DNA of 64,000 nucleotides, taken from assembly GCA_003281285.1 (NCBI GenBank), contig QCCJ01000001.1, positions 93,211-157,210 on the forward strand, in the 5' to 3' direction. Below are positions 20,704-29,425 of the stretch, piece by piece. The number at the start of each line of letters is the position of its first letter. Position 1 is the stretch's first letter. The notes beneath the pieces were generated by a model. The model did no database searches, was not told the origin of the DNA, and saw only the letters and a list, made by a program, of their open reading frames with translations. This DNA is from Prochlorococcus sp. AG-347-K22. Lineage in GTDB: Bacteria > Cyanobacteriota > Cyanobacteriia > PCC-6307 > Cyanobiaceae. Made by a program: the position numbers and the translations under genes.

Positions 20704-20965
20704 GGAGAATAATCAAAATAAGTTAAAACAAATTATCGATAATTTTTTATTAATAAATTTATTTACAGTCATTTTTTTTTCAATATTTTTTATTTTTGCA
20801 ATAATCATGCAATTAAATGGCATATTTATTTTTATTAATTTTATTCAGATTGTTTGGAATCCACTTGTAGTTCCATTGATAACAATTCTTATTGTTGGTG
20901 CTTTAGTGAACGGTATTAATTCTTGGTGGAGGCGTAAATTGCTTTCTCAAGAAGAGGATATTTAA
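20696..20965 (+). CDS. Small two-TM hypothetical protein
   Basis: 89 aa hydrophobic ORF, overlaps 8 bp with the upstream gene and 50 bp convergently with the next. Confidence 0.55.
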   Translation: MTKENNQNKLKQIIDNFLLINLFTVIFFSIFFIFAIIMQLNGIFIFINFIQIVWNPLVVPLITILIVGALVNGINSWWRRKLLSQEEDI

Positions 20966-21842
20966 AAGTATAATTTTTGAGTTTACTGCTAATTACTTTT
21001 TGTCCTTCTAATACAACTTTTGCTCCATCTCCTAACAATATTTTTAAAACCGCTCCAGGTACTGGAAGTAAATTAGGTCTATTTAGACATTTGCCTAAAG
21101 TCTTAGAAAAATCTCTCATTAATACTGGATTTGGAGCAACAGCATTAAATACTCCCGAATACTTTTTATCAACTAATGCTTGAGTAATTAATGCACATAA
21201 ATCAGTTCTATGAATCCAACTCATCCATTGCTTACCATCTCCAATTGGCCCACCTAATCCAACTTTAAATATAGGGAGCATTTTTCCTAATGCTCCTCCA
21301 TCTGCCTCTAGAACAATTCCAATTCTAAAAATAACTAACCTTGAGAAAAATGGTTTTTCAGTAGCTACCACTTCCCATTTTTTGCAAAGATTAGCTAAAA
21401 AGTCTTTTCCTCCAATACTATTCTCAGTGAATTCACCAGACAAACTTGTACCGTAATAACCTATTGCTGATCCATTTATAATGACTTTTGGGTTTATTTT
21501 TAAATTTTTAAGGGTCTTCATCATAAATTTAGTGGTGTTAATACGACTATTTTCAATCTCCTGTTTTTGTTCATAAGTCCATTTTTTTTCTGCTATTGGT
21601 TCTCCCATCAAGTTAATAATTCCATCTGTCTCTCTTAAAGTATTTAGAAGATTTTCGTTATTCCAGTTTTTTTCTTTTGATAAATCTATTTGAAAAAATT
21701 TAAATTTATTGAAATCTAAATCAACCTTTAATTTACTAATAGGTTTTCTACTTACAATGTATATTTCATGATTCTCATTTAGTAGTGTTGGTATTAATTC
21801 TTTACCAACAAATCCAGTGCAGCCAAGTAGTAAAAGACGCAT
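20916..21842 (-). CDS. TIGR01777 family NAD-dependent epimerase/oxidoreductase
   Basis: 308 aa; MRLLLLGCTGFVGKELIPTLL, NGSAIGYYGTS and WMSWIHRTDLCALI. Confidence 0.88.
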   Translation of the reverse strand: MRLLLLGCTGFVGKELIPTLLNENHEIYIVSRKPISKLKVDLDFNKFKFFQIDLSKEKNWNNENLLNTLRETDGIINLMGEPIAEKKWTYEQKQEIENSRINTTKFMMKTLKNLKINPKVIINGSAIGYYGTSLSGEFTENSIGGKDFLANLCKKWEVVATEKPFFSRLVIFRIGIVLEADGGALGKMLPIFKVGLGGPIGDGKQWMSWIHRTDLCALITQALVDKKYSGVFNAVAPNPVLMRDFSKTLGKCLNRPNLLPVPGAVLKILLGDGAKVVLEGQKVISSKLKNYTFKYPLLEKAIYASTKN

Positions 21843-21975
21843 ATCATATAGATGTTTATCATTTAAGGCTATTAAATTTTTCAGACGTTTGTAATTATTA
21901 TTCCGGTATAAATTTTTTTCAATAATTTTTCAAACAAGTTTTTGTATAATAGGTTTCAAATAACTTTCTTGTATT

Positions 21976-22212
21976 ATGACAAATTCTATTCCAGAGAAAC
22001 CTCTCAAGAAAGGAAGCTTAGTCTTTGTCGATAGAGAAAATTATATAAAAAGTACCGAAGCGCTAGCCAGTGATAATGATCTACCTAATTATGTGTTTGA
22101 AGGTCCTGGAGAGATTCTTTCACTCAAAGACGAATATGCTCAGGTTCGATGGCGCAGACCTGTTCCAGATGTTTGGTTTAAATTAGATCAACTCAAAGAA
22201 TATCTTCAATAA
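21976..22212 (+). CDS. ndhO: NAD(P)H-quinone oxidoreductase subunit O
   Basis: 78 aa; PLKKGSLVFVDRENYIKSTEALASDNDLPNYVFEGPGEIL...VRWRRPVPDVWFKLDQL. Confidence 0.9.
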   Translation: MTNSIPEKPLKKGSLVFVDRENYIKSTEALASDNDLPNYVFEGPGEILSLKDEYAQVRWRRPVPDVWFKLDQLKEYLQ

Positions 22213-22223
22213 AATTTTTATAT

Positions 22224-22901
22224 CTAAAAGTTTTTATTTTTTTTCTCTATAGACATCTTTGATTGGATTCTTTTTGCTTCTTTGATCATTTCTTTGCCAT
22301 CGAATAGGTAATTATCTACGTATCCTTGTGTATATCTATCAAATTCTGATAGCGCATCTTTAACTTGTGAAAAACAATGATAAAGATCGAGGCCTAAAGC
22401 TGAAATAGACTTTGGAACTAATTTTTTGTTATAAATTTTTTCAACTTTTTCTATTTTCTTTTGTGAAAGAATTATGTAACTGCAAAAATTTTCCAATAGT
22501 TGATCATCATATGGATCCGCAGATAGTTCTTTTATTTCGTTATTCAAAGGTTTAATTATTTGACTAATTAATCTATTTATCGGACTATAAATTTCTTTAA
22601 TCCATGTTTCAACTTCTTTGTCCTTAATTGAAGAATTATATTTTTTTGAATTCAATTTCTCTTCCCAATTTTCATTTAATGAATCAAATGATGAACTTGA
22701 AGAGAAAAAACTCCTATCGTATTGTGTCTTTTTGATAGGGTCATTTAGAGTTTCCCAGGCATTTTGTATTGCAAGAAATCGTTCTTTCTTGCCTCCTGCA
22801 TCAGGGTGATGTTGCTTAACTAAAGAGCGATATGAAGATTTAATTTCACTTCTCGTCGCATTTTTTTTGAGACCTAACTCTTCATATAAATTTTTCCCCA
22901 T
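22224..22901 (-). CDS. J-domain (DnaJ-like) protein
   Basis: 225 aa; N-terminal NLYEELGLKKNATRSEIKSSYRSLVKQHHPDAGG with HPD. Confidence 0.85.
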   Translation of the reverse strand: MGKNLYEELGLKKNATRSEIKSSYRSLVKQHHPDAGGKKERFLAIQNAWETLNDPIKKTQYDRSFFSSSSSFDSLNENWEEKLNSKKYNSSIKDKEVETWIKEIYSPINRLISQIIKPLNNEIKELSADPYDDQLLENFCSYIILSQKKIEKVEKIYNKKLVPKSISALGLDLYHCFSQVKDALSEFDRYTQGYVDNYLFDGKEMIKEAKRIQSKMSIEKKNKNF

Positions 22902-22917
22902 TTTTATAAATTATGCA

Positions 22918-23886
22918 TTAAAGATAACCATCTTTTCTGGCTTGAATCGAGGTATTAGATTCAAACATTGCTGTTGATAAATATCTTTCTCCAAAACTTG
23001 GAAGAATAACTATCAATCTTTTATTCATTAGTTCTTTTCTTTTACCGATTTTTATAGTTGCTGCTAAAGCTGCACCGCTGCTGATGCCAGATAAAAGACC
23101 TTCCAATCGAGCTAATAAACGCCCATAATAAAATGCTTCATCGTCATCTATTTTTATAATTTCATCAATTAATTTAGTATTTAGTACTTTCGGTACGAAA
23201 CCCGCTCCAATTCCTTGAATCGAATGAGATCCTGCTTTTTCTCCGGAAATCACAGCACTTTTTTTGGGCTCTACGGCATAAATTTTGCAATTTGGATTAA
23301 CTTTTTTCAAAAAACGTGCACAACCAGTAATTGTTCCTCCTGTGCCAACTCCTGTAACTAGTCCATCTAAATTGTTATTGGACTGGGACCATATTTCTTG
23401 GGCGGTTGTTCTTTCATGAATATCTGGATTAGCAAAGTTTTCAAACTGATTAAATTGATAGCTATTTGCAATGGTTGAAGACAACTCTTTAGCTAAATCT
23501 AAAGCTCCTTTCATTCCCTCTTTCCCAGGTGTTAGCTGTAATTCAGCTCCATATGCTCTCAACATTGCCCTTCTCTCAATACTCATCGTATCCGGCATGG
23601 TTAATATCAATTTATAGCCTTTTGCTGCAGCAACCATTGCTAATGCGATGCCAGTATTCCCACTAGTTGCTTCAATTAACGTTGTTTTATCTGGTGTTAT
23701 CAATCCTTCTTCTTCAGCTTTACATAACATTGAATAAGCGATCCGATCCTTAACGGACGCTGATGGATTGAAACTTTCTAGCTTGGCTATTATTTCTGGA
23801 TAACAATCAAAATACTTTCTGATTCGATTTAATTTAACTAATGGGGTATTCCCAACTAGAGAAGTTATATCATTTGCTATTTCCAT
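22918..23886 (-). CDS. cysK: Cysteine synthase A
   Basis: 322 aa; VGNTPLVKLNRI, NPSASVKDRIAYSM, EATSGNTGIALA and TGVGTGGTITG. Confidence 0.92.
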   Translation of the reverse strand: MEIANDITSLVGNTPLVKLNRIRKYFDCYPEIIAKLESFNPSASVKDRIAYSMLCKAEEEGLITPDKTTLIEATSGNTGIALAMVAAAKGYKLILTMPDTMSIERRAMLRAYGAELQLTPGKEGMKGALDLAKELSSTIANSYQFNQFENFANPDIHERTTAQEIWSQSNNNLDGLVTGVGTGGTITGCARFLKKVNPNCKIYAVEPKKSAVISGEKAGSHSIQGIGAGFVPKVLNTKLIDEIIKIDDDEAFYYGRLLARLEGLLSGISSGAALAATIKIGKRKELMNKRLIVILPSFGERYLSTAMFESNTSIQARKDGYL

Positions 23887-24032
23887 GAAATTATTATTTA
23901 ATATGCAAAATAAAATCCTCTATGTTCATAATAATTGTATTTAAAGATCTTTTATATAATTTTCTCAAAAGAATTTAATTTAAATAACTTCCTGCGAAAA
24001 AATATTTAGTAGTATAGGAGGAAGTTTTTATT

Positions 24033-24311
24033 TTGATTATGTATTCGTTGGAACTAAGTCTGAGATATTCGCCTTTTCCACTTTCAATTCAGAAGAAAGA
24101 ATTTGATGATGTTAAACGAATTTATGATGAAATAAAAAGTTCTATGAATGAAACTTTAGAATCTTCAAACTTGATCGAATTAAGTTGTGACAAAGTGCGA
24201 GATAAATTAATTACTGTAAGAGCTAAAGAAATCATTTCTGTTCAGATATATGAAAAATCTTCAGTAGCAGGAGGAGCTAAAAGACCGGGATTTTCTCTAG
24301 ATATAGATTGA
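24033..24311 (+). CDS. Small hypothetical protein, translationally coupled to the next ABC ATPase
   Basis: 92 aa ORF with 4-bp overlap to the downstream gene; C-terminus SSVAGGAKRPGFSLDID. Confidence 0.6.
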   Translation: MIMYSLELSLRYSPFPLSIQKKEFDDVKRIYDEIKSSMNETLESSNLIELSCDKVRDKLITVRAKEIISVQIYEKSSVAGGAKRPGFSLDID

Positions 24312-24994
24312 TAGAATTAATGCAAGATTCCCTTGAAAATGAAATACCTCATATTAAATTCAAAGATGTTTCTTTTTCATATTGTGGAGAAAAAGAAAAT
24401 TTAATTTTTAAATGTAACTTCTCAATAAAAAAACCTGGATTTTGGATGGTCGTAGGTAAAAACGGGAGCGGAAAAAGTACTCTTTTAAAATTAATTAATG
24501 GAATAATCAAACCTAAAAATGGTTTTATTGATTCTAATGCAAATATCGGCATGGTGTTTCAAAACCCTGATCATCAAATATTGATGCCAAATTGCAGGAG
24601 TGAGCTTCTGATTAATATTAATCAGAATATAAGTCAAAATGAAATTAATAAAAAAATTGAATATGCACTTGATCAGGTAGGAATGACTGGTTTTGAAAAA
24701 AGGCCAGTTCATACTTTGAGCGGTGGACAAAAACAACGCTTAACTATTGCATGCGCTCTGATTAGTAATAGAAATTTTATTCTTTTAGATGAGCCTACAG
24801 CGTTACTTGATCAAACCAGCCAATTAAAAGTTTTACAAACTATTAAAAATCTTACAAGTGACAATAAAAAACCTTTATCAGCTTTGTGGATTACTCATCG
24901 TTATGAAGAATTAACTTATGCTGATGCAGTAGCAGAGTTGAAAAATGGTTTTTTATCTAGCTGGCAAGAACCATCAAAATTTCAATATAATTAA
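24308..24994 (+). CDS. ABC transporter ATP-binding protein (energy-coupling/cobalt-type)
   Basis: 228 aa; Walker A VGKNGSGKSTLLKLI, Q-loop VFQNPDHQI, LSGGQKQR signature, Walker B FILLDEPTALLD. Confidence 0.88.
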   Translation: MIELMQDSLENEIPHIKFKDVSFSYCGEKENLIFKCNFSIKKPGFWMVVGKNGSGKSTLLKLINGIIKPKNGFIDSNANIGMVFQNPDHQILMPNCRSELLININQNISQNEINKKIEYALDQVGMTGFEKRPVHTLSGGQKQRLTIACALISNRNFILLDEPTALLDQTSQLKVLQTIKNLTSDNKKPLSALWITHRYEELTYADAVAELKNGFLSSWQEPSKFQYN

Positions 24995-25043
24995 CTCTTT
25001 TACTTGTCATAAGGTACTTTAAAGAGCTAAATTCATTCTATAT

Positions 25044-25115
<72 letters not shown>

Positions 25116-25140
25116 TTCAATTTATAACTCAACTAACTGC

Positions 25141-25169
25141 AAGAGACTTCAATAGAGGTCTTTTTTTTT
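25141..25169 (+). terminator. Intrinsic terminator behind tRNA-Asn
   Basis: AGACTT-CAATAG-AGGTCT stem-loop followed by a run of Ts. Confidence 0.6.
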
Positions 25170-25237
25170 ATTTAATCTCACTCACTTGCGATAAAATTGA
25201 CTCTATTGGAAAAGTTTCCCAAAAAGATTTAGAAAAA

Positions 25238-26281
25238 ATGAATCATTCGGTTTTTTTTAATGAATTAATTGAAAAGTTTAATATCTCAAACGATCATCCA
25301 GTCGTGAAATATTTGTATAAAAAAACTCTTGCTGTTGATAGACAAAGCAAAGCAAGAAGATCTCTAGGTAATTTGTATGCTTTGCAGGTACTTGCAGAAG
25401 ATTATGTAAATGGAATATCAGATGGAAGTCAATTTTCAACATTATTAACAAGAATGAGGCAAAAACCATTTGGTGCAAAATTACAAAATCATCCATTGGA
25501 CAATAGATTGAATGATGAATTTAAGAGACAAATCAAATTAGATGGGGATTTACTTCCAGTGCAAGAGGGACTTTCATACAATCTTAAAACTAGACTAATT
25601 TCAAAGAAACTTTTAAGTTTTGATTCTTCAGATCCCCTTGAAATTGCAAGTTTCATAGTAAATGTGGTTGATGCTTTCTCGAGGGAAATAATATCAGGAG
25701 AAAATATATTCCTCGAAAAAATAAAATTTTTAAATTCAAAAGAAGAGATTTTAAAATTTTTGGAGGAAATATTTCAGGTCAACTCAGATGCAAGACTTTT
25801 TGAGATATGTTCTTTTTGTATTCTCAAATATTATTATCAGAATCAATTTATTGAGTGGAAGCAAAACGAAGGGGAAACTATAAAAAGTTACTTAAATTTA
25901 TATAAAACGGGACGTACAAATGCAAACGATGGAGGAATAGATTTCGTTTTGAAACCATTAGGAAGGTTTTTTCAAGTGACTGAGAACCTTGACTTTAAGA
26001 AGTTTTTTTTAGATTTTGAAAAAGTAAATAGAGTCCCTATTACTTTTGTTATCAAGTCAGAAGAAGAGTCTATAGATCTTATAAAGAAAATCAAAAAAGA
26101 TGCTTGTAAAGAATTTGATGAAGAACTTGTGAATATATATATGAATCTTTTTGAACAAGTTTTTACAAATTTAGATTTAAGGCAAATATCTAATTCCTTG
26201 CTAGGCAGTCATTTAATTAGAGAGAATTTTTTAAAAGACCTTGAAAAATATTTTAAAGTTGAATATGGACATTTTGATTAA
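25238..26281 (+). CDS. Putative type II restriction endonuclease
   Basis: Likely ATG at 25238 (MNHSVFFNELIEKFN...); GRTNANDGGIDFVLKPLGRFFQVTE looks like a PD-(D/E)xK-type core, and the gene is convergent with a DNA methyltransferase. Confidence 0.75.
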   Translation: MNHSVFFNELIEKFNISNDHPVVKYLYKKTLAVDRQSKARRSLGNLYALQVLAEDYVNGISDGSQFSTLLTRMRQKPFGAKLQNHPLDNRLNDEFKRQIKLDGDLLPVQEGLSYNLKTRLISKKLLSFDSSDPLEIASFIVNVVDAFSREIISGENIFLEKIKFLNSKEEILKFLEEIFQVNSDARLFEICSFCILKYYYQNQFIEWKQNEGETIKSYLNLYKTGRTNANDGGIDFVLKPLGRFFQVTENLDFKKFFLDFEKVNRVPITFVIKSEEESIDLIKKIKKDACKEFDEELVNIYMNLFEQVFTNLDLRQISNSLLGSHLIRENFLKDLEKYFKVEYGHFD

Positions 26282-27156
26282 TTAAAGAGGTTAGGCGTAT
26301 AGGTATTGTCATGATCTTTTTTGGATTTATTACTTGTTTTTCTTTGTTTTACTTTTTCTAATTCTTTTTTACTATATTCAGATTCAAGTTCTAATCGTCT
26401 AATACCTATTTTGATATATTCCTTATTCTTTTCAAAACCAATAAACTTTCTGTCGAGCATCTTGCATGCAAAACCTGTTGTAAAACTCCCACTAAAGGGA
26501 TCAAGGACTAGATCATCTTTGTTTGAAGAAGTTAATATTATTCTCTTAAGGAGTGCGTATGGTTTCTGAGTAGGATGGTTTTCATATTCATCCATCTTGA
26601 ATCTAACTCTTGGAAAATTCCAGACATTTGAGGGTACTTTCTTTGTGTTATATCTTTGTGGTGGAGTTTTTCTGTAGTCAATTAAATTTCTCTGAGAACC
26701 TGTTTTTGCCTCAATAAGTATATCTTTTGAGTTAAATGTGTATTTATTTTTGCTTTTTGTCATATGGAGAATCGGTTCCCACGAAGAACCAAATTTTGTT
26801 TTTGCTTGTACCCCACTACTATCGTAGTGCCATACAATTCTCGCTTGAATATGGAAATATTTACGACAAATTAAATCCATATTCGCAAGATTTTGCGTTG
26901 AATTCATAAGGTAAATAGAACCATCATCAGTAATCACTCGGTTGATCTCAAAGATCCATTTTTCCATCCAATCTATATAAAAATCCTCTTCATATTTATC
27001 TGAAATGCCGTCAAAATTTTTTCCAATGTTGTAAGGAGGATCAGCAAAAATTAATTGAATTGATTTTTCCGGAACTTGCTTGAAACACTCCAAAACATCT
27101 CCATGAGAGATTTTAAACTTTTTGTTAGAGTACGTTTTTATTTTTTTAACGTCCAC
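26278..27156 (-). CDS. DNA adenine/cytosine-N4 methyltransferase, beta-class motif order
   Basis: 292 aa; catalytic DPPYNIGKNFDG near the N-terminus and SAM-binding DPFSGSFTTGFACKMLDRKFIGFEKN near the C-terminus. Confidence 0.9.
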   Translation of the reverse strand: MDVKKIKTYSNKKFKISHGDVLECFKQVPEKSIQLIFADPPYNIGKNFDGISDKYEEDFYIDWMEKWIFEINRVITDDGSIYLMNSTQNLANMDLICRKYFHIQARIVWHYDSSGVQAKTKFGSSWEPILHMTKSKNKYTFNSKDILIEAKTGSQRNLIDYRKTPPQRYNTKKVPSNVWNFPRVRFKMDEYENHPTQKPYALLKRIILTSSNKDDLVLDPFSGSFTTGFACKMLDRKFIGFEKNKEYIKIGIRRLELESEYSKKELEKVKQRKTSNKSKKDHDNTYTPNLFN

Positions 27157-27247
27157 AAATATAAATTTAATTTTTAAATATTTCTTATATTATCTTTAGT
27201 TTTTGCTCATTTTTTAATTTAAAGTTTTTTTTAATACTTTTTCCAAG

Positions 27248-27439
27248 TCACCAGTTTCCTCTTTTTCCACCGATCCATTCATCAATTTGATATTTAAGAA
27301 AACCAATTCTTTGAGCAGATAATTTATGTTTTGGGGGAAATGTTCTTTTCTCTACTCCACGATTGATAGTGGAAACAGAAATTCCAATTAGATTTGAGAC
27401 TTCTTTGATGGTTAAAAAAGGACGATTTTGCGAGTTCAT
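27248..27439 (-). CDS. AlpA family helix-turn-helix protein (excisionase/regulator-like)
   Basis: 63 aa; LTIKEVSNLIGISVSTINRGVEKRTFPPKHKLSAQRIGFLKYQIDEWIGGK, a typical AlpA-like layout. Confidence 0.85.
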   Translation of the reverse strand: MNSQNRPFLTIKEVSNLIGISVSTINRGVEKRTFPPKHKLSAQRIGFLKYQIDEWIGGKRGNW

Positions 27440-27444
27440 GTGCA

Positions 27445-27529
27445 GGTGATATGAAGGTGAAATTATCTTTTTTGACTCAAAATTTATATCAACTTCAGTC
27501 AGGCACTATCACGAAATATCACCCTGACT
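27445..27529. promoter_or_regulatory. Repeat-rich upstream region of the AlpA-like gene abutting the distal repeat
   Basis: GGTGA at 445 and 456, TATCAC at 507 and 517; GGTGATAT/ATATCACC and AGTCAGG (27497-27503)/CCTGACT (27523-27529) inverted repeats. Confidence 0.5.
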
Positions 27530-27530
27530 T

Positions 27531-27544
27531 CCGCCCGGGGAGTT
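27531..27544 (+). repeat. Putative attR-like copy of the tRNA-Asn 3' end
   Basis: CCGCCCGGGGAGTT, perfect 14-bp match to 25104-25117. Confidence 0.8.
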
Positions 27545-27566
27545 TATAAATACCAAAAAGTTATTC

Positions 27567-27597
27567 AAAGTCACTCTAAAAAGGTGACTTTTTTATT
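27567..27597 (+). terminator. Intrinsic terminator just beyond the distal repeat
   Basis: Perfect 8-bp stem AAAGTCAC/GTGACTTT with 9-nt loop, then a T-run. Confidence 0.65.
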
Positions 27598-27663
27598 TCT
27601 TTGAACACTTTTTTGTCAAATAGTGGTTATCCGAAGATGTAATCAAGTATATTTGTAATACTA

Positions 27664-27687
27664 TTAAGAACAGTATATAGAACATTT
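27664..27687 (+). repeat. Iteron-like repeat copy 1
   Basis: TTAAGAACAGTATATAGAACATTT, 22/24 identical to 27743-27766. Confidence 0.6.
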
Positions 27688-27742
27688 GAAAATATTCAAA
27701 TTTAACATAATTAAATCGATTTTAAAATTTAAAAATTGTTTT

Positions 27743-27766
27743 TTAAGAACAGTAATTAGAACATTT
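27743..27766 (+). repeat. Iteron-like repeat copy 2
   Basis: TTAAGAACAGTAATTAGAACATTT; each copy holds two AGAACA words 12 bp apart. Confidence 0.6.
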
Positions 27767-27875
27767 ACTGAATTCTCCAAAAATGAAAAAAATAAGCTAT
27801 TTGATTGATTTTCATTTTTAAAATTAATACATTTTTTGTTTATAGCGTTTGAATTACTCCACAATTCAGCAAATT

Positions 27876-28241
27876 CTAATCATCCCACATATCCTTTTTC
27901 TCTTGATCCAAATTATTCCTTTCAAGTAATTCTATTCTTTGCTTCTGAGAATCTATTTCTGTTTCAATCATGCTTTTATCGTCAATATATTTTGTTTGTA
28001 TTTCTAAGATATTTATTTCAAATTGTTCCCCAAAAAAATCTGACATTTCTTTCCATGCTTCCAATTCCTCTTCTTTGCCAATAGTATCGTTTATCTGATG
28101 AGAAATAATTTCTAATACATATTGTTTAAGTTCTTGATGACTCATCGATTCAACTTTTTTTTGAATGTAAAGTTCTTTAAGAGTTTCTAGTTGTTTTTTT
28201 GATAAATCAGAAAAGATAATAGACTTCTTTTTCATAGACAC
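27876..28241 (-). CDS. Hypothetical acidic, coiled-coil-like protein
   Basis: 121 aa; helical Glu/Lys-rich composition, no family recognised. Confidence 0.6.
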   Translation of the reverse strand: MSMKKKSIIFSDLSKKQLETLKELYIQKKVESMSHQELKQYVLEIISHQINDTIGKEEELEAWKEMSDFFGEQFEINILEIQTKYIDDKSMIETEIDSQKQRIELLERNNLDQEKKDMWDD

Positions 28242-28638
28242 TTAAATTTTTTTTAATATAGACAAAATTATGAATTTAAACATTTTATAGAAATTAAAAA
28301 TTTTAAACTTAGTTAATTCTTATTTAAAAATGGAAAATCTCCATTTAATTCAATTTTTCTAAACCTTTTAATGGCAATCTGAATTAGATATTCTTTCAAT
28401 TTGAACCATTATTTATTTCTAATAATCCTTTGATTATTAAGAAAAAGTAAATAGAATCGAAAGAAATTCTAAAATTTCAACTTTTTAAAAATTTGCAATT
28501 TTTATTTAATCCATTGCTATCACTAAGTTATTTGGTAAATCTAATTGATAAAAATGTTTACAGTAATTCAGCAATCTTTATAAATTCTTGAGAGAATCAT
28601 AATACTAAAAATTAATTTTTATTTAATAGTTCATAAAT

Positions 28639-29421
28639 ATGAAAATTTCAATCCTTTTAATTGAAGACGATCGTGATATGCGTGATTTGGTAGCTAGGCA
28701 TTTAGAACATTCTGGTTTCGATGTCCAAAAAGCTGAAGATGGAATTAAAGGTCAAGCATTAGCTCTTCAGTATTCACCAGATTTAATACTTTTAGATTTA
28801 ATGCTACCAAGTGTTGATGGTTTAACTTTATGCCAACGACTAAGAAGAGATGAAAGAACATCAAACATACCAATTTTGATGATAACTGCGTTAGGCGGCC
28901 TTAAAGATAAAGTTACTGGGTTTAATTCTGGAGCAGATGATTACATTACTAAACCATTCGATTTAGAAGAATTATATGTACGCATAAAAGCTTTATTAAG
29001 AAGAACCAACAGAGCACAATTAAATTCTAGTAACCAGCAAGAAATATTAAATTATGGTCCTTTAACTCTTGTTCCAGAAAGATTTGAAGCTATGTGGTTT
29101 GAATCTCCTGTTAGGTTAACGCATCTTGAATTTGAACTTCTTCATTGTCTTTTGCAGAGACATGGCCAAACCGTATCTCCAGCATTAATTCTTAAAGAAG
29201 TTTGGGGATATGAACCTGATGATGATATTGAGACAATAAGAGTTCACATTAGACACTTACGCACTAAACTTGAACCTGATCCTCGTAAACCTATTTATAT
29301 AAAAACCGTATACGGTGCTGGATATTGTCTTGAATTACCCATTGGTTCTCAAGTGGAAACTGCTAGGCAAGAGTTCATTCAAGCAAGAAATCCTAACTTA
29401 ATAAATTCTGCAGTAGATTAA
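28639..29421 (+). CDS. rpaA: OmpR-family response regulator RpaA
   Basis: 260 aa; [69 protein letters not shown] plus winged-helix domain; RpaA-type rather than RpaB. Confidence 0.85.
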   Translation: MKISILLIEDDRDMRDLVARHLEHSGFDVQKAEDGIKGQALALQYSPDLILLDLMLPSVDGLTLCQRLRRDERTSNIPILMITALGGLKDKVTGFNSGADDYITKPFDLEELYVRIKALLRRTNRAQLNSSNQQEILNYGPLTLVPERFEAMWFESPVRLTHLEFELLHCLLQRHGQTVSPALILKEVWGYEPDDDIETIRVHIRHLRTKLEPDPRKPIYIKTVYGAGYCLELPIGSQVETARQEFIQARNPNLINSAVD

Positions 29422-29425
29422 TTTC

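Noticed and set aside
27664-27864. 66-aa - strand ORF
   Set aside because: Spans the iteron-like repeats, low complexity, no recognisable motif.
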